Positions 6,843 to 16,180 of a stretch of 27,794 nucleotides of DNA are shown piece by piece. The notes beneath the pieces are model-generated. The model worked only from the letters and a program-made list of their open reading frames with translations. It did not search any database and had not been told where the DNA came from. Every line of letters starts with the position of its first letter. Within the stretch, counting starts at the first letter, position 1. The stretch lies in contig CALZJV010000010.1 in the NCBI GenBank assembly GCA_945787595.1, positions 1 to 27,794 of the forward strand, in the 5' to 3' direction. This DNA comes from an uncultured Desulfobacterales bacterium. Lineage in GTDB: Bacteria > Desulfobacterota > Desulfobacteria > Desulfobacterales > JAFDCJ01. Made by a program: the position numbers and the translations under genes.

Positions 6843-8525
6843 CTATTGTGACAGATTGGCAATGATCTGATCGTACCCATGAATCAATCCCGGCGTGATC
6901 TGCACTTTGATGCGGATGTTTTTCCCGGTGGTATTGAATCCGCGCACCATGTTAAACTCCAAGCTTTCAAGCACTTCCATTTCTAGATAGTCGGCATTGG
7001 CGCCCCGTTTAATGGCTTTGGCTTTCAGCAATTCAAAGGCTTGGTGGATGGCCGCATCTGTGTCGAATCCGTAATCGATGGTTTGTCTGAAATTTTCTGC
7101 CGGCGCCTGGGCGATCCCTCTTTCGGTGTCGGCAAAAAAAGTGACTTCGCAGGTGGTGCGGGCCAGGGCCGCGCCGATAGCATTGGCGACTTTCCATTTG
7201 GGCACAACCCGCACGCGATAATCCGAAACGTTTTCCAGGTACTTGGCAAAATATGGGGCCGGACCGCCTAAAACCAAGATCGATTTAGGCTGCACGACAT
7301 ATCCTTCCTGAAGTTCATGGACTGTGTACACCGGTTTGCTGTTGATTCGGTAGATCAGTTGCCGGGCGGCGGATAATATTTTTTTGCAGGTGACATCGAG
7401 GATTTCAGCGGCCAAGGATTTGACTGAGAAACCAAGAGCACCGGCCAGAGGCTGGATTCCCTTGACTGCTTTTTCCCGGCTGCCATCGGTAATATTTTCC
7501 AGAATAAAAAGCGCATCCGTTGGCGTCGGCACCAATCCCCCATAGGCCATTGCCGGGCCCAGTCTGTCGGGGCCGATCTTCAATTTGCCGTTGCTTACCC
7601 TGACAGCACTGTCTCCGCCCAGGCCGATGGAAAGGATTTCAAGGGATCGGATCAGTGTTTTATACCTGCCCAGCTCGATTCCGAGCGGATCCAGCACCGG
7701 TGACCGGTTGATAAGGACCGCCATATCGGTGGTTGTGCCTCCGATATCCATAACCAGGGTATCTTCTTTTTTGGGACCGAAGGCCACGGCGCCCATGGCA
7801 CTGGCGGCCGGACCGGAAAGAATCGTTTGGGCGGGGTGCTCGATTGTGGAAGTGTATCTCATATTACCGCCGTCCGCTTTTAGTAGGCGGATGGGCAGCT
7901 TTAGTCCTTTGGCTTCCAGGGATTTTTCCACCGCATGGTAAAATTCTTTGTGGATCGGATAAACCGATGCATTTAAAAATGTGGTTGCAATTCGGCGCGG
8001 AAAATTTAAATTTCCCGATATGCGATGACCCATGAAAACTTTTTCAAAAGCTGTTTTTAATATTTTGCCGATTTCCAATTCGTGGGACGGATTGCGAACG
8101 GAAAATTTACCCACCACGCCAACATGTTTGATTCCTTCTTTCTTTAAATTAGCGCTGATTCCTTTGATCTCAGCGGGATCGATCGGTTCTATTTCGCTGC
8201 CCCTGTGATCAATAGAGCCTGCGACCGCAAAATAATTGGAGTTGGTGCGATAAAATTCTGGATCGATGCCGGGGCCTGCGGCAACAATCATACCTACCGG
8301 TTGAGTTTTATTTTGAGCGATGGCGTTGGTGGTCAGCGTGGTGCTCAAGACAATGCGGTTAATTTTCTGGGAGTCTTGGCCCCGTGTTATTGCCGTTAAT
8401 CCCATTAAAACGGAATTAAACAGATCCGACGGATTGGTGGGAACTTTTATCTCTTTTATGAGCCCATTCCTGTCGACAAGGACTACATCGGTGTGAGTAC
8501 CGCCTACGTCTAAGCCTATAATCAT
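6843..8525 (-). CDS. Hydantoinase/oxoprolinase (HyuA-type) family protein, stand-alone
   Basis: This protein of about 560 residues has the ASKHA fold of the hydantoinase A/oxoprolinase family. Phosphate-binding motif GLDVGGTHTD is near the N-terminus (residues 7-16 counted from the first ATG), and a second phosphate motif, DIGGTTTD, is near 263-270. STTLTTNAIAQ, LSGPAAS and VLGGPAPYF are also conserved. Family members open cyclic amides (hydantoins, 5-oxoproline) with ATP or act in acetone/acetophenone carboxylases, usually with a HyuB partner. No HyuB gene is adjacent here, so the reaction is open. ATG at 8534 has AGAGG abutting it, which is too close. The ATG three codons on (8525) has a 9-base spacing and is chosen. 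It is bounded by repeats and non-coding DNA and appears monocistronic. Confidence 0.88.
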   Translation of the reverse strand: MIIGLDVGGTHTDVVLVDRNGLIKEIKVPTNPSDLFNSVLMGLTAITRGQDSQKINRIVLSTTLTTNAIAQNKTQPVGMIVAAGPGIDPEFYRTNSNYFAVAGSIDHRGSEIEPIDPAEIKGISANLKKEGIKHVGVVGKFSVRNPSHELEIGKILKTAFEKVFMGHRISGNLNFPRRIATTFLNASVYPIHKEFYHAVEKSLEAKGLKLPIRLLKADGGNMRYTSTIEHPAQTILSGPAASAMGAVAFGPKKEDTLVMDIGGTTTDMAVLINRSPVLDPLGIELGRYKTLIRSLEILSIGLGGDSAVRVSNGKLKIGPDRLGPAMAYGGLVPTPTDALFILENITDGSREKAVKGIQPLAGALGFSVKSLAAEILDVTCKKILSAARQLIYRINSKPVYTVHELQEGYVVQPKSILVLGGPAPYFAKYLENVSDYRVRVVPKWKVANAIGAALARTTCEVTFFADTERGIAQAPAENFRQTIDYGFDTDAAIHQAFELLKAKAIKRGANADYLEMEVLESLEFNMVRGFNTTGKNIRIKVQITPGLIHGYDQIIANLSQ

Positions 8526-8534
8526 GGGTGTCAT

Positions 8535-8829
8535 CCTCTTAACGTTTATAATATTAACGAATCGTTTATATTTTGCAATAAAAAACGATCAGTCATTTTA
8601 ATTTGCAGAATGAGGAAGACACGAAATAATGTAAAAGTTAAACCAGACACGAAGGCACAAATAAAGGAATATGTAGTTTAAACTTTTGTCAAAAAGGGGA
8701 AGCTGTTGCTGAAAAAAAATATAGATGTGGAATTTAATTTACGCAGGGTATTAGAGCCGGGTAAGCGTCTAGGTTCTTTTATTGGTTTTCTGGCAGTAGC
8801 GGCTTAGTGGCTGAACTATTACATTTTGC
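8535..8829. other. Non-coding gap, no gene seen
   Basis: About 300 bases separate the hydantoinase-family start and the ExeA-OmpA stop. I see no ORF with family resemblance, no clear terminator and no tRNA. The segment CAGACACGAAGGCACAAAT around 8644-8664 is low-complexity and resembles GACCGCAAAAAGGCGCAAA near 26539, so a short dispersed repeat is possible. The sequence becomes AT-richer from here rightwards. Confidence 0.5.
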
Positions 8830-10341
8830 CTAACGTTGTGATAGGCTAAAGTTTGAATGGGGCAATATGATTTTAATTTCTACCCGATGATTCATCTCTT
8901 CTCCAATGTTAGCATCGTTGCTTTCTATTAGATATTGCGCCCCCAGATCTATGGTTTTAATTCTTGCTGCAATTATCCCATAGTTAACTAAATAGTTTTT
9001 TACAAGATTTGCTCTGACTGTGGAAAGCTTTTTATTGCGCCAGAAATTACCATGAGAATCTGTATGACTTTCAATAATAATTTCAGAGTTTGGATGATCT
9101 TTAATCGACACTGCCAATCTATCCAGAGTTTCAAGACTTTTTTGGGTGAACTCTTGTGAGACATTTTGGAAATAAATTATGTAGCTTTGGCGCAATACGT
9201 TTTTGCTGCCGGTTATCTTTTTAACATTTTTTTCAATTTTATTTTGCCCTGATGACCCACCGACCGGATCTTTATCGGCAGACCGGAGTTCCTTTTTCGT
9301 ATGATTAATTTTTTCCTCATATTGCCGATAGTTCCGGAATGCCTCTTCTGATGTCGTCGGAAATTGAGAATGATTTGGGTATAAATAATAAATTGCACAG
9401 AATGTGATTATTATTACCCCCACGATAACAGCAATAAAATTAAATCTCCACAAATCCGGATAAATACCCCTGGGAGTGAGTGTTTGTTCCCCGCCTTCAG
9501 CGCTGTTACTCTTTTTCTTCTCTATTATTTCTGAATTGCCTGACAATTTTAATTCTTGGACACAATCTTTAATGATTTTCTCGTCAATTTCGTCTTTGCC
9601 TAATGAATATCCTGTCAGCAGAGCCAGATCACAGATAGCGTTAATCAGCCGGGGGAATCCGGCTGAAAAGAAATGAATATCCTGTATCGCCCTTACCCTG
9701 AAAATTTCTTTATTCGACCCGGCTACTTTGAGACGATGAGTTATATAATCATGCGTCTCTGACTCATTTAAATGCTCAAGATGGTATCTATTACCGATTC
9801 TCTGTTTAAATGCCCGGTTCCGGTTTTCATTTAGAATAACATTTAATTCATTCTGACCAACCATAAAAATATTGATAAGCTTAGCATCTGCCAACTCAAT
9901 ATTGGATAGCAGCCGTAATTCTTCCAACAGCTCATGTGAAATGTTTTGAGCCTCATCAATGATCAATAGTATTGTTTTGCTTTGTAAGTATGTCTCATAT
10001 AGAAATGGTTTTAAATGATTCAGAAAATCCGCTTTGTTACTGAATTTTCTGTTCATTTTAAATTCATTGGAAAGGATATTATAAAGGTCTATAGATTCCA
10101 ATCCCGGATCAGGAATCATTACAGCAATGACGTTTTCATCAATTCTCTCTAGGAGGGTGTTGATTACCGCCGTTTTTCCCGTACCCACATCTCCAGTAAG
10201 TAACAAAAAGCCTTTGTTTTCCTGTAGCCCATATTGCAAGGTGGCCAGCGCCTCAGCATGTTTTTCACCAAGCCAGGTAAATTTCGGATTAGGCGTTATC
10301 TGAAAAGGCTTTTCGCTAAAGTTATAGTGAGAAAGATACAT
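8830..10341 (-). CDS. ExeA/GspA-type AAA ATPase fused to a periplasmic OmpA-like domain
   Basis: This protein of about 503 residues starts, by family comparison, at the ATG of MYLSHYNFSEKPF (10341). An in-frame TTG at 10383 would add 14 unconserved residues. Residues 1-270 form an ExeA/TIGR03015-like AAA+ ATPase with Walker A GDVGTGKT (50-57), Walker B ILLIIDEAQN (124-133) and the ELRLLSN sensor region. A single membrane helix follows (about 302-321), then a charged linker, then an OmpA/MotB-type peptidoglycan-binding domain (about 386-491) with IESHTDSHG, LSTVRA, YLVNYG and the closing NHRVEI. It would couple cytoplasmic ATP hydrolysis to the cell wall. ExeA helps place the type II secretion pore through peptidoglycan, and relatives occur in exosortase/exopolysaccharide loci. 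Divergent from a PEP-CTERM-like gene. The coding sequence is AT-richer than its neighbours. Confidence 0.88.
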   Translation of the reverse strand: MYLSHYNFSEKPFQITPNPKFTWLGEKHAEALATLQYGLQENKGFLLLTGDVGTGKTAVINTLLERIDENVIAVMIPDPGLESIDLYNILSNEFKMNRKFSNKADFLNHLKPFLYETYLQSKTILLIIDEAQNISHELLEELRLLSNIELADAKLINIFMVGQNELNVILNENRNRAFKQRIGNRYHLEHLNESETHDYITHRLKVAGSNKEIFRVRAIQDIHFFSAGFPRLINAICDLALLTGYSLGKDEIDEKIIKDCVQELKLSGNSEIIEKKKSNSAEGGEQTLTPRGIYPDLWRFNFIAVIVGVIIITFCAIYYLYPNHSQFPTTSEEAFRNYRQYEEKINHTKKELRSADKDPVGGSSGQNKIEKNVKKITGSKNVLRQSYIIYFQNVSQEFTQKSLETLDRLAVSIKDHPNSEIIIESHTDSHGNFWRNKKLSTVRANLVKNYLVNYGIIAARIKTIDLGAQYLIESNDANIGEEMNHRVEIKIILPHSNFSLSQR

Positions 10342-10540
10342 GCCTTCGATTTTCCAAGGATTTTTTGTGTTACAGTTAATCAAATTAGATTTAGGTCGTC
10401 CCTCTGGTTATCGGCAATTTCAAGAAATGCTTTATGCAAAAAAGAATTACCACGGCTTTTCACCGATAGTTTGATATATTCAGTTACATCAGCACCGTAT
10501 CCAGAATGTAATGTAAAAAAAAGTACATAGATCCCATATA

Positions 10541-10583
10541 ATTGTGAAATTAATTACATAAAAATTGTGTAAATTATTTCATA
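10541..10583. promoter_or_regulatory. Pair of 20-bp imperfect direct repeats upstream of divergent genes
   Basis: A sequence of the form ATTGTG-A-AATTA-TTACATA at 10541-10560 recurs with few changes at 10564-10583 (ATTGTGTAAATTATTTCATA), a 23-bp spacing or about two helical turns. It lies in the AT-rich gap between the ExeA-OmpA gene and the PEP-CTERM-like gene and could be a tandem operator. The remaining gap (10342-10761) holds no supported gene. Confidence 0.35.
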
Positions 10584-10761
10584 TGATGATTTGTGGAATG
10601 AAGCTGGATTTTAGATAACTATCTGTAATTTAAATATATAATTATTATTATATATCATCGTAGAATTTTGTATGATTTTTGCATCTACTCTTCATGCAGA
10701 ACGGTTAGCGATTCAATTTCGTTTTGATACTGACCTGCTACAGAGAGAAGGATTTAAGAAA

Positions 10762-10959
10762 TTGAAAATAATTTGCACTTTAATAGGTTTAGCCTATTTT
10801 TCCATATTTGCTCAGAACGCAGATGCCTTTACATTTAGTTTTAACATCTTTGCTATTAATCGAGTACCAATCTCCGAAGATGTTATAACACTTCTTTTTC
10901 TTTTAGCCGCTGGAATTGTTGGATTTATAGGATTCGGCAGGCGGAATTTAAAGAAGTAA
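10762..10959 (+). CDS. 65-residue secreted protein with PEP-CTERM-like C-terminal sorting signal
   Basis: The likely start is TTG at 10762, nine bases after AAGGA (AGAGAAGGA at 10744-10752). An in-frame ATG at 10672 lacks a ribosome site. The product has a signal peptide at residues 1-22 (MKIICTLIGL...AQNADA), a mature region of only about a dozen residues, then VPISED at 35-40, a membrane helix at 41-58 (VITLLFLLAAGIVGFIGFG) and a basic end RRNLKK. This three-part tail matches the architecture of PEP-CTERM/VPxxx-CTERM exosortase signals, though the PEP motif itself is not canonical. If correct, it is an export substrate cleaved by an exosortase encoded elsewhere. The alternative is a small bitopic membrane protein. 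A hairpin terminator lies about 200 bases downstream. Confidence 0.55.
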   Translation: MKIICTLIGLAYFSIFAQNADAFTFSFNIFAINRVPISEDVITLLFLLAAGIVGFIGFGRRNLKK

Positions 10960-11158
10960 TGGGGCAACAATTTTAAGTCTTAAATTACGTACCAAGCCGG
11001 AGGTGACGGGATAGACAATCTGATGATATGTATGTGTTACAAATATCGCTAACACATGCCGATGCAAGAGGGGATTCGCGCGACTCCATACTCAATATGA
11101 GTAACGGCTCAAGCGAATTAAATAAGGCCTTGAATAGGATATAAGATTCTCAAGGCAG
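10960..11158 (+). other. Non-coding stretch with several hairpins, candidate structured RNA
   Basis: About 200 bases without an ORF lie between the PEP-CTERM-like gene and a strong terminator. Visible stems are ATGTGTTA (11032-11039) with TAACACAT (11050-11057), perfect 8 bp, and GCCTTGA (11127-11133) with TCAAGGC (11150-11156), perfect 7 bp. AAGCCGGAGGTGACGGG at 10994-11010 is GC-rich against an AT-rich background. The layout would suit a 3' UTR-derived or independent small RNA or a cis-regulatory RNA. I tried to match it to the c-di-GMP (GEMM) riboswitch and found no convincing fit. Confidence 0.3.
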
Positions 11159-11192
11159 AAAAAGCAGGGTCAGAAATGGCGCTGCTTTTTTT
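11159..11192 (+). terminator. Intrinsic terminator
   Basis: AAAAAGCAG (11159-11167) pairs perfectly with CTGCTTTTT (11182-11190), a 9-bp stem with a 14-base loop that runs straight into a T-tract. It ends rightward transcription from the PEP-CTERM-like gene or from the structured stretch before it. Confidence 0.7.
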
Positions 11193-11336
11193 ATTAGAAC
11201 TATGGTATTTAGTACTCAAACTATGAACAACATTCCATAATCTGCCGTTTTATCCTCCATTTTTTTCGACTATTAAACCCCTAAATATTTATCTAACTAT
11301 TTGAATTTTAATATAAAGTCTTTGCAGCAACTCTTC

Positions 11337-11352
11337 TGGCACAATTGTTGTA
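11337..11352 (+). promoter_or_regulatory. Possible sigma-54 promoter
   Basis: TGGCAC-N5-TTGTA matches the -24 element exactly and the -12 element except that GC is GT, with correct GG-to-GT spacing. It lies about 165 bases upstream of three tiny ORFs and after a terminator, so it would head a new transcript. No sigma-54 activator gene is in the window. PEP-CTERM/exosortase systems are often sigma-54 regulated, which fits the adjacent gene but is only circumstantial. Confidence 0.35.
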
Positions 11353-11516
11353 GTATTAGCTTCAGCAGTAGTCTAGAGCGATTAGCCCTTGCTGATAAGT
11401 TAAAAAAAATATTCAGAAGAACGTTTTTCAGTGCCATATTTTCAGAGGAAAAGTGAAAAATAAAAAAGATTTTACGTAACAAACTCTAAAATGTAATATT
11501 TGCAAGGTTTTTCATC

Positions 11517-11651
11517 ATGAAATTCATCTGGCAAAAATACAAAACCTGGCTACTCATTCTGGTGTTTTATGCTGTTTACGGTGCGATTAAAAGTTTCAAG
11601 TTGCTGAAGCATCTCAACATCCATAAAATTAAATTGAGTACAAACAGGTAA
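11517..11651 (+). CDS. Small single-pass membrane protein, 44 residues, unknown
   Basis: ATG at 11517, with AAGG about 13 bases upstream, opens a 44-residue frame ending at TAA 11649-11651. The peptide has a hydrophobic helix (about residues 11-28, WLLILVFYAVYGAI) followed by a lysine/histidine-rich tail, so it would be anchored with its basic end in the cytoplasm. I recognise no family. Support is limited to a plausible start, amphipathic layout and close spacing to the next two small ORFs (gap of 8 bases, then an overlap), which suggests a coupled mini-operon. It could also be chance coding in AT-rich DNA. Confidence 0.35.
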   Translation: MKFIWQKYKTWLLILVFYAVYGAIKSFKLLKHLNIHKIKLSTNR

Positions 11652-11659
11652 CAATTAAA

Positions 11660-11872
11660 ATGTGGCTGACTTTTCCCGATAGGCTTAGAATTGTTCTGCG
11701 CATTCTGTGGAAAAAAATTTCCAAATTTGTTCTTAATTGGTTACATGGGTTACAAATTACCTATAAGACACTGACCCTTAAAATTCGACAAAATGAATTC
11801 ATAACGAGGTTACAGTTTCAATTTGTAGAGGGTAAAAATAAAGATGGAAACAATCGTGATGTTGACAAATGA
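11660..11872 (+). CDS. Small basic ORF, 70 residues, unknown
   Basis: This ORF starts at ATG 11660, eight bases after the previous stop. Residues 8-60 are rich in Arg, Lys, Leu and aromatic residues and could form amphipathic helices (IVLRILWKKISKFVLNWL), with a hydrophilic end. No family is recognised and the ribosome site is weak (AGG 12 bases upstream). Its end overlaps the next ORF by 29 bases. It may be a real membrane-surface peptide or a remnant of a longer decayed gene. Confidence 0.28.
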   Translation: MWLTFPDRLRIVLRILWKKISKFVLNWLHGLQITYKTLTLKIRQNEFITRLQFQFVEGKNKDGNNRDVDK

Positions 11873-12035
11873 ACTCCCCTTGTTAATGGCTCCCGCATCA
11901 TTGATTTCAGCATTGTTGGTCGCTTCATTGATCAGCGCAGTAATTCGATTCCAAAAAAAGCCTTTTAAGGTTATGGCAATTGGGGTAATGCTGGCTTTGA
12001 GTGCGGGGATGCTTATGATGAAGTCTATGACATAA
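11844..12035 (+). CDS. Small membrane protein with two predicted helices, 63 residues, unknown
   Basis: ATG at 11844 follows GAGGG at 11828-11832 (11-base spacing). The 63 residues contain two strongly hydrophobic stretches, about 12-34 ([21 protein letters not shown]) and 43-60 ([17 protein letters not shown]), joined by a basic loop (RFQKKPFK). That pattern places the loop in the cytoplasm and both ends outside. It is the most protein-like of the three tiny ORFs. No family is recognised. Immediately to the right begins decayed DNA from other genes, so the cluster sits at an island edge. Confidence 0.4.
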   Translation: METIVMLTNELPLLMAPASLISALLVASLISAVIRFQKKPFKVMAIGVMLALSAGMLMMKSMT

Positions 12036-12045
12036 GCAGCGTTAA

Positions 12046-12186
12046 GGGACTTGGAACTTGATAGATATTTGCACCACCGGTGATTCTAAGATCCTGTTTG
12101 CGGTCCACCACATATAGATATCCGTCTGAGTCTACACAGCCGAGGTCCCCGCTGTGAAACCAAAACGGATCACCAACAATCACCAA
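12046..12186 (-). pseudogene. Remnant of an acyl-CoA synthetase (AMP-binding family)
   Basis: A minus-strand frame without a start reads [11 protein letters not shown], then [16 protein letters not shown], then [10 protein letters not shown]. This is the unmistakable core A8-type segment of AMP-forming acyl-CoA synthetases (normally WFHTGDLGxxDxDGYLYxxDRKKDMIIxGGxNIYP). Only about 47 residues survive out of 500 or more. The fragment shares a frame with the adjacent transporter remnant but is separated from it by a TGA. It cannot be functional and marks a past deletion. Confidence 0.78.
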
Positions 12187-12192
12187 TTGACA

Positions 12193-12416
12193 TCATCTCT
12201 GCTGCCGACAATAGGTTTCCCTGGTAAAAAACAGCATTATAAAAGACAGTATGGCCCACGCGATCATTAAGGTGAAGCCGGCATGGTAGGCGGCAATATT
12301 ATATACCCGTATCCCATTCACCATATCACCATTCCAGTTGCGATCCAGCATCCATCCTACGGCCGGTTGAAGCAGCGTGGGCCCTAACATGACTCCCATA
12401 TTGATCACACCGTAAC

Positions 12417-12435
<19 letters not shown>
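12193..12435 (-). pseudogene. C-terminal remnant of an MFS transporter
   Basis: About 75 residues (GVINMGVMLGPTLLQPAVGW, then an AAYHAGFTLM segment, a hydrophobic helix and RETYCRQQR) match the last two membrane helices of a major facilitator superfamily permease. The N-terminal 300 or more residues are missing. The homology begins right at the end of the D-lactate dehydrogenase gene, so the break is at that junction. The nominal ATG at 12435 overlaps the dehydrogenase end by 19 bases and is probably not a real start. Its position beside lactate genes allows that it was once a carboxylate carrier, but this cannot be shown. Confidence 0.72.
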
Positions 12436-15245
<2,810 letters not shown>

Positions 15246-15251
15246 TTTACG

Positions 15252-15286
15252 TATGTCGTATGTTGGGTGTTGTTGGTTGTTCGTTG
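15252..15286. repeat. Array of five heptamers (TATGTTG type)
   Basis: Five exact-length 7-bp units lie head to tail directly before the dld start: TATGTCG, TATGTTG, GGTGTTG, TTGGTTG, TTCGTTG. Because they occupy the place where a ribosome site and leader would be, they may affect dld expression. Confidence 0.65.
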
Positions 15287-15313
15287 TAAAAGTTGGGTAG
15301 AATGCCTAAATTT

Positions 15314-15445
15314 ACAATTGACAATTGAAGATTGAAGATTTGTGGATGTCGCTTCGCTCCGCCTTTTTTATGATCTTGTTTTTATAATTGATCCCGCCGG
15401 AGGCGGACCTTAAATATTCAATCTTCAATCGACAATCTTCAATTA
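15314..15445. repeat. Inverted-repeat element with AAGATTG heptamer arms and GC-rich core
   Basis: The left arm (15314-15341) is ACAATTG, ACAATTG, AAGATTG, AAGATTT. The right arm (15420-15445) is AATCTTC, AATCGAC, AATCTTC plus a partial unit, which is its reverse complement. The inner part opens with TTGTGGATGTCGCT (15340-15353), shared in reverse with the element at 449-606. TCCGCC (15358-15363) pairs with GGCGGA (15402-15407). The element lies between lutC and dld. Confidence 0.7.
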
Positions 15446-15514
15446 ATGGTATTTGTGAAGTGCTGAAACCTTCATTTCTTTACAACATGTTGTTAGAAAA
15501 AATGTACTAAGGGC

Positions 15515-16180
15515 CTAATCCGCCAAGATCAGCACAATCAACTCTTTGGGTCCATGCACACCAAAAGCCAAGGTCATTTCAATATCCGCTGTTTTGGAAG
15601 GTCCGGATACCAGCACAATATTGGTGGGCATTGCGGCCGGCCAGTTTTCTTTTAGCATGACCTCTGAAAGCGTGCTGTGTATCGTGTCTGCCTGTAAGAC
15701 GGCGATGTGAATGGGTGGAACGATCGACATCAGGCGGGGCTCTTTTTCCGAGGGCCATAAAATCAGGGCGCCGGTCTCGGCGATGGCGCCGGCGGCGGAG
15801 GTGATGCCGGCAGCCACATTAAACACCGTTTCCTTAAGCTGTTCGATATCACTTTCATATGGGATTAGCTGTGGCTGGTCACCGGCGGCATTTTCCCACT
15901 GAAGCGCAAGCGCTTTGCCGATGTCGGTCCGGGGTGCGTATAGCAGGTTTTTTACTTCTCGCTTTTTTAAAATGTCTACTACAGTAGCTAGCCAATTATT
16001 TGCACCGCTGATGTGCACCTCGGTGCGCATGGCTTCCATCAAGGTTTTCAGCTTTTCAATTTTCTCTTTTTGACTGTAGCGTTTGATGGCCAATTCCGGC
16101 GGTTGCACCACGGATGTCGATGTCTGCCGGGTGGCGGCCTGAAGCCGGGAAAAAATTCGCTGGCGTGAATTCTCACTCAT
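15515..16180 (-). CDS. lutC: Lactate utilization protein LutC (LldG), LUD domain
   Basis: A 221-residue LUD-domain (DUF162) protein. The ETGALILWPS segment, IHIAVL and the closing ADIEMTLAFGVHGPKELIVLI are typical of LutC/YkgG. With LutA and LutB it forms the iron-sulfur L-lactate oxidase that converts L-lactate to pyruvate. LutC itself has no cysteine clusters. The N-terminal 60 residues are helical and variable, as in relatives. Its ATG overlaps the 3' end of lutB by 8 bases, showing translational coupling in a lutA-lutB-lutC operon read leftwards. After lutC comes a repeat element, then the D-lactate dehydrogenase gene. Confidence 0.92.
   Translation of the reverse strand: MSENSRQRIFSRLQAATRQTSTSVVQPPELAIKRYSQKEKIEKLKTLMEAMRTEVHISGANNWLATVVDILKKREVKNLLYAPRTDIGKALALQWENAAGDQPQLIPYESDIEQLKETVFNVAAGITSAAGAIAETGALILWPSEKEPRLMSIVPPIHIAVLQADTIHSTLSEVMLKENWPAAMPTNIVLVSGPSKTADIEMTLAFGVHGPKELIVLILAD

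Noticed and set aside
10990..11060. c-di-GMP (GEMM) riboswitch
   Set aside because: AAGCCGGAGGTGACGGG recalls parts of the consensus, but the receptor motifs and stem order do not match.
11844..12035. Type I toxin of a toxin-antitoxin pair
   Set aside because: The peptide is small and hydrophobic, but no antisense RNA promoter or known toxin motif was visible.
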